This document shows, piece by piece, positions 46,380 through 54,893 of a stretch of DNA of 64,000 nt (position 1 is its first letter; the number at the start of each line of letters is the position of its first letter). The DNA is from Aminomonas paucivorans DSM 12260 (lineage in GTDB: Bacteria > Synergistota > Synergistia > Synergistales > Synergistaceae). The notes under the pieces are model-generated. The model was not told where the DNA came from. It made no database searches and saw only the letters and a list, made by a program, of their open reading frames with translations. The translations under genes and the position numbers were made by a program. Where the stretch lies: NCBI RefSeq assembly GCF_000165795.1, contig NZ_CM001022.1, positions 682,001 to 746,000 of the forward strand. The letters are read 5' to 3'.

Positions 46380-47117
46380 GTGCGATACTTTATCGGCTTC
46401 GACGACACGGACATCCTGGAGGCGGACCGGGGTACCGGCAAGTTGGCTCGTTGGTTTGCCTGCTCCCTCCCCGAAGGGTTCCGTTCCCTGGGGGTGCTGC
46501 GCCAGCAGCTCCTGGTAGACCCCCGCATTCCCTACACGTCCCACAACAGCGCCGCCTGCGTTGTGGCGGAGTCGGAGGACCCCGAGAGCGTCCCTCTTCT
46601 GGTGGAGGCTGCCGTCGGGCATCTGGCGACGCACTTTCTGGAAGGGAGCGACCCGGGGCTTTGCGTGGCCTCCGAGGTGGCGGACTGGGCGTGCCTGGAG
46701 GATTTCGGGCGACGGGCCGCCGGGGAGGTGCTTTCCCAAAAGGCGGCCCGGGAGGCGGCCCGGGGGGTGCATCTGTCCGCCCACGGGGGTACCGGGGACG
46801 GGATCATCGGGGCCCTGGCGGCGGTGGGGCTCACCCATCGGGGCTGGACCGGGCGGTACGTGGAGTTCGGCGGGCTGAGGGAGATCCCGCAGGAGGTCTC
46901 GGTGGGGGAACTTGCCGCCCGGGGCATCCGGGTGGCGCCGCTGGATCGGGACGCCACGGTCCCTCGGGAGGCGGACCGGGTGCTCCACGAGGGGTGGCTT
47001 CGCCCTCGCCTGCTGGGGGGGGTGCCGGTGCTCCCCGTGACCCCGGAAGGGCCGGGATGCTGGCGTTTTGCCGATCCCCGGAGGCGGGCTCCCGATGGGG
47101 GTAAGGCGCAGGGATGA
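46380..47117 (+). CDS. TiaS-like protein with N-terminal FDDTD motif, function unknown
   Basis: A 245-residue protein. The start RYFIGFDDTDILEADRGTG (residues 2-20) matches the first motif of archaeal TiaS (agmatinyl-cytidine tRNA synthetase), and VHLSAHGGTGDGIIGALAAVG matches its second conserved block. Only this kinase-like N-terminal module is present; the RNA-binding parts of TiaS are missing. The gene follows a Mo/W-type leader RNA and precedes Mo/W storage and transport genes, so it may act in molybdo- or tungsto-pterin metabolism. GTG 46380 is chosen: GGGAGGGG lies 7 bases upstream. Confidence 0.7.
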   Translation: MRYFIGFDDTDILEADRGTGKLARWFACSLPEGFRSLGVLRQQLLVDPRIPYTSHNSAACVVAESEDPESVPLLVEAAVGHLATHFLEGSDPGLCVASEVADWACLEDFGRRAAGEVLSQKAAREAARGVHLSAHGGTGDGIIGALAAVGLTHRGWTGRYVEFGGLREIPQEVSVGELAARGIRVAPLDRDATVPREADRVLHEGWLRPRLLGGVPVLPVTPEGPGCWRFADPRRRAPDGGKAQG

Positions 47118-47197
47118 GGCGAGAGCGCCTTGGGTTTGACGTGTCGGTGGTGTATTCTGGTAGAGCGACGCAATCCTAGAAAAGAGGGGGTCGTCTC

Positions 47198-47437
47198 ATG
47201 AAAGGGACCATTTTCTACCGGGAACGGCGGAAGATCGAGGAAGGGGAGCGCAAGCCCCGCTTCCGGGTGGTGGCGGTGTCGGGGGCGGACCTGAAGGTCT
47301 TCGCCACCCACCTCCGCATGGAGGAACTCCGGGCCCTGGCGGCGGCGGTGGGGGCGGAACTGATGCCCCTGGAGGCCGGAGGCGGGGAGGAAGGGCACGA
47401 GCACCGGCGCAAGAAGAACGGCTGCTGCGAGCAGTAG
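47198..47437 (+). CDS. 79-residue hypothetical protein of the Mo/W locus
   Basis: A small basic protein (MKGTIFYRERRKIEEGERKP start). The middle segment VVAVSGADLKVFATHLRMEELRALAAAVGAEL looks like a compact alpha-beta unit. The tail is metal-ligand-rich: GHEHRRKKNGCCEQ, with two histidines and two cysteines. No family is recognised. AGAGGGGG lies about 7-10 bases before the ATG. It sits between the TiaS-like gene and the storage-protein homologue in one direction. Confidence 0.65.
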   Translation: MKGTIFYRERRKIEEGERKPRFRVVAVSGADLKVFATHLRMEELRALAAAVGAELMPLEAGGGEEGHEHRRKKNGCCEQ

Positions 47438-47498
47438 TCGCGAGGGGGAGGGGGCCGGAGTCCCCTCCCCCGGGAACGCTTCGGAGGGAGGATCGGCC

Positions 47499-48326
47499 AT
47501 GTCCCTGGTTCGGGACCGAGACGGCAAACGACTGCACATCAAGAGCGTTCTCATGGGGGAAAGTCTGGTCTCCCGAGATCTTCCGGACAAGCTCCACCTG
47601 GCGCCCCAGGCCCGCCTCTTTCCGGACGTGAACGTCCTCAAGATCGGCGGCCAGTCCATCTGTGACCGGGGGGCCAAGGCGCTCCCGGGGATCATCCGGG
47701 AGCTGGTGGCGGCCAAGTCCCGGCACCGGATGCTCCTGACCACCGGGGGCGGCACCCGGAGCCGCCACATCTACACCATCGGCCTGGAGCTGGGGATGCC
47801 CACGGGGATCATCGCCAAGTTCGGCAGCTCCATCTCAGAACAGAACGCCCTGCTGGTGGCCATGCTCCTTTCTCCCTGGGGGGGCATCAAGATCGGCCAC
47901 GACGAGCTGGTGAAGCTCTCCAGCTATTTCGCCCAGGGGTGTCTCCCCGTGATCCACGGGATGCCTCCCTACGACTACTTCGCCCTGCCCGCCCCGGGGC
48001 GCATCCCCCTGCACCGCACCGACGTGGGGACGGTGCTCCTGGCGGACCTCATCGGGGCGAAGAGCTGCATCTTCGTGAAGGACGAACGGGGGCTCTTCAC
48101 CGACGACCCGAAGAAGGATCCCGCGGCGGAGTTCATCCCCGAAATCGGGGCGGGGGAGCTGATGGAACGGGACCTCCCGGACCTGGCGGTGGAGCGGCCC
48201 TGTCTGGAGATCCTCCGGCAGAGCGAGGTGCTGGAGCGCATCCAGATCGTGAACGGCATGGAAGAGGGCCAGATCACCCGAGCCTTGGAGGGAGAACCCG
48301 TGGGCACGGTGATCCGCAAGGAATAG
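47499..48326 (+). CDS. molybdenum storage protein (MosA/MosB)-like amino-acid-kinase-fold protein
   Basis: A 275-residue protein of the amino-acid kinase superfamily, close in length and pattern to the Azotobacter Mo/W storage protein subunits: VNVLKIGGQSICDRG (about 45-59), LLTTGGGTRSRHIYTIG and HRTDVGTVLLADLIGAKSCIFVKDERGLFTDDP. UMP kinases share the fold but lack several of these segments. Azotobacter uses an alpha-beta heterohexamer; only one gene is present here, so a homo-oligomer is expected. The role would be storing polyoxomolybdate or tungstate with ATP. It ends just before the second leader RNA. Confidence 0.8.
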   Translation: MSLVRDRDGKRLHIKSVLMGESLVSRDLPDKLHLAPQARLFPDVNVLKIGGQSICDRGAKALPGIIRELVAAKSRHRMLLTTGGGTRSRHIYTIGLELGMPTGIIAKFGSSISEQNALLVAMLLSPWGGIKIGHDELVKLSSYFAQGCLPVIHGMPPYDYFALPAPGRIPLHRTDVGTVLLADLIGAKSCIFVKDERGLFTDDPKKDPAAEFIPEIGAGELMERDLPDLAVERPCLEILRQSEVLERIQIVNGMEEGQITRALEGEPVGTVIRKE

Positions 48327-48329
48327 AAG

Positions 48330-48470
48330 AGCAAGGCGTTTCCACCCCCGGGGATCCCCGGGTTGTTCGACCCCGAGCCGCAGGCCCTACCGGGAATCAA
48401 CCCCACGGGTCGCGGCCGACAGGGTGGCGCGGGAAACGGCGCCGCCTTCCAGCGAGAAGGGGTTGCTTCG
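48330..48470 (+). promoter_or_regulatory. second structured leader RNA, same class as 46109-46244
   Basis: The leader of the tungstate-uptake genes. It holds CCCCGAGCC (48371-48379), a stem GGTGGCGC (48423-48430) with GCGCCGCC (48439-48446) closing GGGAAAC (48431-48437), and an adjoining hairpin CCTTC/GAAGG (48445-48449 with 48456-48460). Flanking GAGCAA and TTGCTT strands can close it. Three further hairpins follow before the ribosome site (around 48473-48490, 48509-48528 and 48531-48546). It is proposed to be a Moco/Tuco-type riboswitch. Confidence 0.6.
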
Positions 48471-48588
48471 TACCGGTTCTTGTCGAACCGAAGGGTTGCC
48501 TTCCCTTCCTCCGCTGGCGTACGGAGGCTTCCCCGGAGCACCGGGGTGCGTCTCATACACCATTCCACACAAGGAGGAGTCCTTCATC

Positions 48589-49428
48589 ATGCGCAAACAC
48601 AAACGATTGACCTTCGTCCTGGCCCTGGCGGCCCTGTTGGCGGTCACGGCGGGAGCGGCGGTTGCCGCCAAGGCCCCGGTCCTGCGGATGGCCACCACCA
48701 CCAGCACGGACAACACGGGGCTGCTGGACTACCTGGCCCCCCTGTTCCAGAAGGACACGGGCATCGAGATCCAGTGGGTCTCCGTGGGCACGGGCAAGGC
48801 CCTGGAGTACGGACGCAACGGGGATGTGGACGTGGTGCTGGTGCACGACCCCGACGCGGAGAAGAAGTTCGTGGCCGACGGGGCGGGGGTGAACCGTCGC
48901 CAGGTCATGTACAACGACTTCGTGATCCTGGGTCCCAAGAGCGATCCTGCGGGGATCAAGGGGATGAAGGTCGAGGACGCCATGAAGAAGATCGGGGAGA
49001 AGCAGGCCCCCTTCGCCAGCCGGGCGGACAAGTCGGGGACCCACATGGCGGAGCTGAAGCTCTGGAAGGCCGCGGGCATGGGCGTCCCGGACAAGCAGAA
49101 CTGGTACATCCAGACCGGTCAGGGCATGTTGGAGACCATCAACGTGGCGGGGGAACGGAAGGGCTACGTCCTGGCGGACCGGGGCACCTTCATCAAGTAC
49201 GAGGCCAACTTCAAGGGCAACCCGCCCCTGGTGATCCAGGTGGAGGGAGACCCGAACCTGCGGAACCAGTACAGCGTCATCGCCGTAAACCCCTCCAAGT
49301 GGCCCGGGGTGAAGTACGACCTGGCCCTGAAGTACATCAACTGGCTGGGAAGCCCCAAGACCCAGAAGGCCATCGGGGACTACAAGCTCATGAACAAGCA
49401 GCTTTTCTTCCCCAACGCCAAGCAGTAG
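48589..49428 (+). CDS. tupA: tungstate ABC transporter substrate-binding protein TupA
   Basis: A 279-residue exported protein; signal peptide at about 1-25 (AAVAA-KAP). The mature chain starts LRMATTTSTDNTGLLDYLAP, the TupA hallmark whose TTTS motif binds the oxyanion, followed by GTGKALEYGRNGDVDVVLVHD. It captures tungstate (possibly molybdate) for TupB and TupC. AAGGAGGAGT lies 8 bases before the ATG. The gene is headed by the second leader RNA. Confidence 0.92.
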   Translation: MRKHKRLTFVLALAALLAVTAGAAVAAKAPVLRMATTTSTDNTGLLDYLAPLFQKDTGIEIQWVSVGTGKALEYGRNGDVDVVLVHDPDAEKKFVADGAGVNRRQVMYNDFVILGPKSDPAGIKGMKVEDAMKKIGEKQAPFASRADKSGTHMAELKLWKAAGMGVPDKQNWYIQTGQGMLETINVAGERKGYVLADRGTFIKYEANFKGNPPLVIQVEGDPNLRNQYSVIAVNPSKWPGVKYDLALKYINWLGSPKTQKAIGDYKLMNKQLFFPNAKQ

Positions 49429-49491
49429 GGACGGGATCGCCTGCCCCGGGGCCTCCTGCGGGGCCTCGGGGCTTCGAGGAGAGGACGGGAC

Positions 49492-50187
49492 ATGGACTTT
49501 CTGTCGGAGGGATTCTTCCAGGCCTTCGGGCTGATCTTCTCGGGGAACGAGGAGACCTGGACCACCGTGCTGATCACCCTGAAGCTCACGGCCCTGTCCA
49601 TGGCGGCCACCCTGGTCCTGGGGCTGCCTCTGGGGTTTCTCCTGGGGTACTTCGACTTTCCCGGCAAGAGGTGGGTGCGCATGACCGTGGACACCCTGCT
49701 GGCCCTGCCCACGGTGGTGGTGGGGCTCCTGGTGTACGCCTTCATCTCCAATCGAGGGCCCTTCGGGGAGTGGCAGCTTCTGTTCACCATCCGGGGCATG
49801 GCCATCGGCCAGACCCTGTTGGCCCTGCCCATCGTGGTGGCCCTCACCGCCTCGGCCATCGAGGGGTTGGACCGGCGGCTGCGCCTCACCCTGCTCACCC
49901 TGGGGGCGGACGGGCGAAGGCTCGCCCTCTCCAGCCTTTGGGAGAGCCGCTACCAGGTGCTCCTGGCGGCGGTGACCGCCTACGGCCGCATCATCGCCGA
50001 GGTGGGGGTCTCCATGATGCTGGGGGGCAACATCAAGTGGCACACCCGGACGATCACCACCGCCATCACCCTGGAGACGGGAAAGGGGGACTTCGCACTG
50101 GGCATCGCCCTGGGGCTCCTTCTCCTCTCCCTGTCCTTCGTCCTCAACGCCAGCCTTTCCCTGCTCCGCCGCCGGGCGGAGTCCTGA
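49492..50187 (+). CDS. tupB: tungstate ABC transporter permease TupB
   Basis: A 231-residue membrane protein with five or so helices. The oxyanion-transporter permease pattern is clear: LALPTVVVGLLVYAFISNRGP, and the EAA-like loop LTLGADGRRLALSSLWESRY followed by AEVGVSMMLGGNIKWHTR. It forms the channel for TupA. A GC-rich inverted sequence in the 63 bases after tupA may dampen read-through. Confidence 0.92.
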   Translation: MDFLSEGFFQAFGLIFSGNEETWTTVLITLKLTALSMAATLVLGLPLGFLLGYFDFPGKRWVRMTVDTLLALPTVVVGLLVYAFISNRGPFGEWQLLFTIRGMAIGQTLLALPIVVALTASAIEGLDRRLRLTLLTLGADGRRLALSSLWESRYQVLLAAVTAYGRIIAEVGVSMMLGGNIKWHTRTITTAITLETGKGDFALGIALGLLLLSLSFVLNASLSLLRRRAES

Positions 50188-50221
50188 CGGATCATCGGTA
50201 CGCCAAGGAGGTCGTTCGCTC

Positions 50222-51076
50222 ATGAAAACGAAGATCTGCAAGCGTTTTGCCCTGCCCTTCCTGGGAATCGCAGTCCTCTCCCTACTGGCTGCCTTCCCTG
50301 CCCTGGCGGGGGAGGTGAAGATGTCCAGCACCATCGGCCCCATCGACGCGGGCATCGTCCCGGCGCTGGTTCAGGCCTACGAGAAGAAGACCGGGGACCG
50401 GGTGGTCTTCGAGGGCGCCGGGACCGGCGCCACCCTGGAGAAGGCCAAGACGGGGAACTTCGACCTGGTGATGGTGCACGCCCGGAAGCTGGAGGACCAG
50501 TTCGTGAAGGAAGGTTTCGGGGTGGATCGGCGAGACGTGATGTTCAACGACTTCGTCATCCTGGGCCCCGCCGAGGACCCCGCGGGGATCAAGGGGATGA
50601 AGGACGCCGCCGGGGCCTTCAAGAAGCTTGCCACCTCCGGGGTGGTCTTCTTCACCCGGGGGGACAACTCCGGGACCCACGTGAAGGAGATGGAGGTCTG
50701 GGCCAAGTCCGGGGTGAACCCCCAGTGGGAGAACTACACCACCTTCTCCCTGGGCAAGCTGGGCAACAAGGCCACCACTGCCTTCGCCAACAAACGGAAG
50801 GCCTATCTCCTCATGGACCGGGCCACGGTGCTCACCATGGGCAAGGAGAACAAACTGGCGATCCTGGTGGAGGGTGACCCGATCCTGCGCAACGAGATCG
50901 CCGTCATCGCCGTGAATCCCTCCCGGTTCCCCAAGGTGAACGCCGCCGGGGCCAAGGCCTTCATGGATTGGCTGGTGTCCGACGAGGCCCAGACCCTCAT
51001 CAAGGACTTCGGGGTGGAGAAGTACAAGCAGCCCCTCTTCTTCCCCAACTCCGACTCCTGGAAGAAGAGCCACTAG
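50222..51076 (+). CDS. second, divergent TupA-like substrate-binding protein
   Basis: A 284-residue exported protein (signal peptide about 1-29, PALA-GEV). It is clearly related to TupA, sharing NDFVILGP, DPAGIKGMKDA, NSGTHVKEMEVW and the end GVEKYKQPLFFPN. The oxyanion-binding opening is different: MSSTIGPIDAG replaces TTTSTDNTG. It may bind the same ion with other affinity, or another oxyanion such as molybdate. It lies between tupB and the ATPase gene, 34 bases after tupB. Confidence 0.88.
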   Translation: MKTKICKRFALPFLGIAVLSLLAAFPALAGEVKMSSTIGPIDAGIVPALVQAYEKKTGDRVVFEGAGTGATLEKAKTGNFDLVMVHARKLEDQFVKEGFGVDRRDVMFNDFVILGPAEDPAGIKGMKDAAGAFKKLATSGVVFFTRGDNSGTHVKEMEVWAKSGVNPQWENYTTFSLGKLGNKATTAFANKRKAYLLMDRATVLTMGKENKLAILVEGDPILRNEIAVIAVNPSRFPKVNAAGAKAFMDWLVSDEAQTLIKDFGVEKYKQPLFFPNSDSWKKSH

Positions 51077-51116
51077 ACCGAGGGTCGAACCGGGAGACGT
51101 GCCGACGAGTCCGCTT

Positions 51117-51154
51117 CGGGAAGCGCCCCGGTCTGTCCGCCGGGGCGCTTCCCG
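51117..51154 (+). terminator. strong hairpin between the second tupA-like gene and tupC
   Basis: A perfect 15-bp stem (51117-51131 with 51140-51154) with an 8-base loop. No T run follows. It may end or attenuate the tup transcript before tupC. Confidence 0.6.
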
Positions 51155-51232
51155 TGGAGGCAGGCGGGTCTTTGGGGATGGTAGACTGCACGAGGAACCC
51201 TGCGCCTTGAAGGGTGCGGAGGAGGTCGGAAC

Positions 51233-52303
51233 ATGGAGACGCGAGCGGCGATCCGGGAGGAAGGCATCCCTGCGGCGCCCCCCCTCTTCGAACTGCGGGA
51301 CGTGGAGTTCGCCTACGGAGGCCGGACGGTCCTGTCCCTCCGGCACCTGGCCTTTCCCCAGGGTGCGGTGGTGGGGCTGGTGGGGCCCAACGGCAGCGGG
51401 AAGAGCACCCTCCTCAAACTGCTGGCCCTGCTCCTGGCCCCGACCCGGGGGCAGCTTCTCTACGGGGGACAGGTCGCTGCGGGACGGGAGGGGGAGCTGC
51501 GCCGGGAGGTGACCCTGCTCCTCCAGGAGCCCTTCCTGCTGAAGCGGACGGTGTTCGAGAACGTGGCCTACGGCCTGCGGACCCGAGGGCTGGTGGAGGG
51601 TGTTTCGGAGCGGGTGGAGGAGGCCCTTTCCCTGGTGGGGCTGTCGCCGAAGCGCTTCGCCTCCCGACAGTGGTACCAGCTTTCGGGAGGCGAGGCCCAG
51701 CGGGTGAGCCTGGCCTCCCGCCTGGCCCTGCGCCCCCGGGCGCTGCTGCTGGACGAGCCCACCGCCAGCGTGGACGAGTCCAGCGCTCTGCTCATCAAGG
51801 AAGCGGTGGTGGCGGCCTCCTCGGAATGGGGCACCACCCTGGTGGTGGCCACCCACGACCTGGTGTGGCTCCACGAGGTGGCCACCGACGTGGTGAGCCT
51901 CTACCGGGGGCGGGTGGCGGGACACGGGGCGGAGAACCTCATCCAGGGGTCCTGGGTCCTGGACCCCGCGGGGGGGCTGCGCCGCCCCCTGGCGGACGGT
52001 CAGTGGATCCGTGCCCTGGGACCCGAGGGGAGCGACGAGCCTCCCTCCGTGGGGATCCTGGGTCCCTCCGACGTGACCCTGGCCACGGAGAAACCCTCCC
52101 ACCTCTCCGCCCAGAACCTGCTGCAGGGGCAGGTGACCCACATGGCCCTGGAGAACGGTTCCGGACGGGTCCTGGTCTCGGTGAACGTGGGAGGGCTGCT
52201 CCTCAAGGCGAGGGTGACTCCCGAGGCGGTCCTCTCCCTGGGGCTGCACCCGGGGCTGGAGGTCTGGGCGATCTTCAAGGCCACGGCCCTGCGCTGGCTT
52301 TAG
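51233..52303 (+). CDS. tupC: tungstate/molybdate ABC transporter ATP-binding protein with C-terminal TOBE/Mop domain
   Basis: A 356-residue ATPase with Walker A GPNGSGKST (about 54-62), signature LSGGEAQRVSLASRL and Walker B ALLLDEPTASVDE. Residues 290-355 (SAQNLLQGQVTHMALENGSG and onward) form a TOBE/Mop-type module that can bind the oxyanion and feed back on transport. It should energise TupB. It comes 156 bases after the second binding protein, with a hairpin between them. Confidence 0.88.
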   Translation: METRAAIREEGIPAAPPLFELRDVEFAYGGRTVLSLRHLAFPQGAVVGLVGPNGSGKSTLLKLLALLLAPTRGQLLYGGQVAAGREGELRREVTLLLQEPFLLKRTVFENVAYGLRTRGLVEGVSERVEEALSLVGLSPKRFASRQWYQLSGGEAQRVSLASRLALRPRALLLDEPTASVDESSALLIKEAVVAASSEWGTTLVVATHDLVWLHEVATDVVSLYRGRVAGHGAENLIQGSWVLDPAGGLRRPLADGQWIRALGPEGSDEPPSVGILGPSDVTLATEKPSHLSAQNLLQGQVTHMALENGSGRVLVSVNVGGLLLKARVTPEAVLSLGLHPGLEVWAIFKATALRWL

Positions 52304-52388
52304 GGGGCCGGGGAAGCCGGAAGGGGAAACGGGTATACTGACAGTCGGGGAATCCCCAAAGCGGCCCCTGGGCCCTCGGAGGTGTTCC

Positions 52389-54893
52389 ATGGATCTATAC
52401 GTGCGACTGCTCGGCCTGCCCCGCATCGTCCTGGACGGAGAGCCGGTGCATTTTCCCTTCCGCAAGCTGGAGGCCCTGGCCCTGACGGTCTTCGACCAGG
52501 GGGACGTCACCCGGGATCGGCTCTGCTCCCTCCTCTGGGGGGACAAGGGAGACCCGGGGGCCCGGAAGAACCTGCGCAACGGGCTGTACGTCCTCCGGCG
52601 CCTTCTCCCGGAGGAGGTCGTCCAGATGGACCGGACCCGGGTCTGGGTCTCCCGGGAGGCCCCCTTGCGTCTGGATCGGACCCTGCTCGGGCGCTTCGAG
52701 AGCCTTTCGGACGAACAAAGGGAGGTCCTGGGACGTCCCTTCCTGGAGGAGTTCGACCTGGAGGACGCCCCGGTCTTTCGGGATTGGGTCCAGGGGCGAC
52801 GGGAGGAATACCGTCGGGACTACCTGGAACGGGTGAAACGCTACGCCCAGACCCTCCTGGATCGGCAGGACCCCGCGGGGGCCACCCGCTGGTTCGAGCG
52901 CATCCTGGCCCTGGACCCCCTGGACGAGGAGGCGGTGCGACAGCTCATGCGCCTGTACCACGCCTCGGGGTGGGCTGCTGGTCCCCTGGGGGTCTACGAG
53001 GCGTTGAGCGAGCGCCTGACCCGGGAATACCAGACCGGACCGGCCCCGGAGACCCGGGATCTCTACCGGGAGATCCTGGCGACGGGGCGTTCCCCGGAGA
53101 CGGACTTCCACGGCATCGCCGTCCCTCCGGAGAGGAGCGTTCGGCGCGACGGGGCTCCCTCCCAAGAGCTGCCCCCCTCCTGGCGGGATCGGGAGGGGCT
53201 CCGGTGTCTGGAGTCTTGGGAGCGTTCCCCCCGGCCCCGACTGGTGCTTCGGGGGGAGGAGGGATCGGGGAAGCGGTTTTGGGCGGACCGGCTGGTTCGG
53301 CTTCTGGGGCTGGAGAAAGCTCCCGTGGCCCGTCTGGTGGGGCGACCGGGACCGGGGGCCGATCCCGGCGAGGCCCTGACGTCCCTGTGGCCTCCCCGGG
53401 AAGCCCTGTTCGGAGGTGCCCTGGAGGAGGGGACCCTCCGGCCGGGGGCGCTGGCGGCCCGGGCGAGGGCCCGGCTGGAGGAACAGGGTGTTCGAGTCTT
53501 GGTGGTGGAGCGGTTCGACCTGCTGGATCCCCTGTCTCGGGACGCCCTGCTGGATTTGGAGGCCTCGTCCTGGGACGGAGGCTGGATCGTCACGGAAGGG
53601 ACGGGGGGCCCCGCCTTCCCCCGGGGGACCCGAATCGACCTGGACCCCCTGGACCGGGGGCAGATCGAGGGGATCGGGGCGGCCATGAAGGTTTCCCTTT
53701 CCCCGGAGGATTCGGAGCGGCTCTGGACCGCCACAGGAGGCAACCCCCTGCGGGTCCGTCAGGGCCTCGACCTGCTGCGCCAGGGGGCGTCCCTTCCCGG
53801 GGGCGGCCCCTTCTCCTGGGCCCCTCCCCTCCCCCGGCGGAAGGGAAGGGGCTTCCTGGAGCGTCTTGCCCTGACCCCTCGGGGAGAGCTTCTGGAAAAC
53901 CTGGGGGCGGAGGCTCGGGCCCTCGGTCTGGCCGGCCTCCTGCGGGACGGCTGGCTCCGGGAGGACCGAGACGCCCGGGGGCGGTGCTGGGTGGCCGTCG
54001 CCCGGGAGAGGGATCGCCTGGACCTTCTCGCCTCCCTGGGACGGCCTGCCCTGATCCTGGAGCATCGCGCCGCATGGAAGGACTGGGCCCGACAGGCCCG
54101 GCGAAACCCCCTGGACGGGGGGTTGTGGGAGCGGGCGGCTTTCCACGCCCGGGAGGGGGAGGAACCCGACGGGCTCCTGGAGGCTCGTGTCCGGGGGCTC
54201 TGGGCTCGGGCGCTCCTCTGGAGCCTCCCCTGGCCTCCCCTGGAGGACCCGACCCTGCGGGGGGGCATCCCTGCGGTCGAAGGGCCCGGGCGGGAAGAGG
54301 CGGAGGAGCTGCTGCGCCGGGCGGAGGAGCACATCCTGGGGTTGGGATCCACGGGGCGACGGCGGGGATGGGAGCCCCTTCTCCTGGGAGTTCGGGGATT
54401 CGCGGTCCCCGGGCCGGAGGGGCGGGAATCCCTGGAACGGGGGTGGGCCCTGGCCCTGCGCCTGGAAGATGGGGAGACCGCGGGCTGCCTTGCCCTGGGG
54501 GCGGCGGAACGGGCTTGGGAGGAGGACGAGGCCCCGGCTCTCCGGGGGATTCTGGATCGGTTCTTCCGGTCTCCTGCGGCGAGGTGCGCCCCGTCGGCCA
54601 CGGGGCACTTCCTGCGCCTTGCGGGGATGCAGGCGGAGCGGGAGGGGCGTCGGGGAGCCGCAGAGGCCTACCGGAGGGGTGCCTGGGGCTGGTTCTGCCG
54701 ACGGGAGCGCTTCGGTGCGGGGCAGACCCTGGGAAGGTTGGCGGCGGGGCTGGACCTGGCAGAGGCCCTGGCCCGAGGGGGAAGGGCCGAGGAGGCCCGG
54801 TCCCTGGCGGAGGAGCTGGCGACCTTGGCCCGAGAGAGGGGCGTCCGGCGGGGAGCGGACCGGCTGGCGGCCCTTCTGGAAGGGACGGACTGA
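52389..54893 (+). CDS. BTAD/SARP-like protein with degenerate P-loop region
   Basis: An 834-residue, probably cytoplasmic protein. Residues 1-85 look like an OmpR/SARP winged helix (YVRLLGLPRIVLDGEPVHFP, then RLCSLLWGD and ARKNLRNGLYVLRRLL). Residues 95-235 are a bacterial transcriptional activation domain with TPR-like helices (ATRWFERILALDPLDEEAVRQLMRLYH). After that come an ATPase-like stretch with a weak Walker A (EEGSGKRFW, about 292-300) and an alpha-helical repeat region. Large regulators of this design are mainly known from Actinobacteria and Chloroflexota. Targets are unknown. A promoter was not clear. Confidence 0.75.
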   Translation: MDLYVRLLGLPRIVLDGEPVHFPFRKLEALALTVFDQGDVTRDRLCSLLWGDKGDPGARKNLRNGLYVLRRLLPEEVVQMDRTRVWVSREAPLRLDRTLLGRFESLSDEQREVLGRPFLEEFDLEDAPVFRDWVQGRREEYRRDYLERVKRYAQTLLDRQDPAGATRWFERILALDPLDEEAVRQLMRLYHASGWAAGPLGVYEALSERLTREYQTGPAPETRDLYREILATGRSPETDFHGIAVPPERSVRRDGAPSQELPPSWRDREGLRCLESWERSPRPRLVLRGEEGSGKRFWADRLVRLLGLEKAPVARLVGRPGPGADPGEALTSLWPPREALFGGALEEGTLRPGALAARARARLEEQGVRVLVVERFDLLDPLSRDALLDLEASSWDGGWIVTEGTGGPAFPRGTRIDLDPLDRGQIEGIGAAMKVSLSPEDSERLWTATGGNPLRVRQGLDLLRQGASLPGGGPFSWAPPLPRRKGRGFLERLALTPRGELLENLGAEARALGLAGLLRDGWLREDRDARGRCWVAVARERDRLDLLASLGRPALILEHRAAWKDWARQARRNPLDGGLWERAAFHAREGEEPDGLLEARVRGLWARALLWSLPWPPLEDPTLRGGIPAVEGPGREEAEELLRRAEEHILGLGSTGRRRGWEPLLLGVRGFAVPGPEGRESLERGWALALRLEDGETAGCLALGAAERAWEEDEAPALRGILDRFFRSPAARCAPSATGHFLRLAGMQAEREGRRGAAEAYRRGAWGWFCRRERFGAGQTLGRLAAGLDLAEALARGGRAEEARSLAEELATLARERGVRRGADRLAALLEGTD

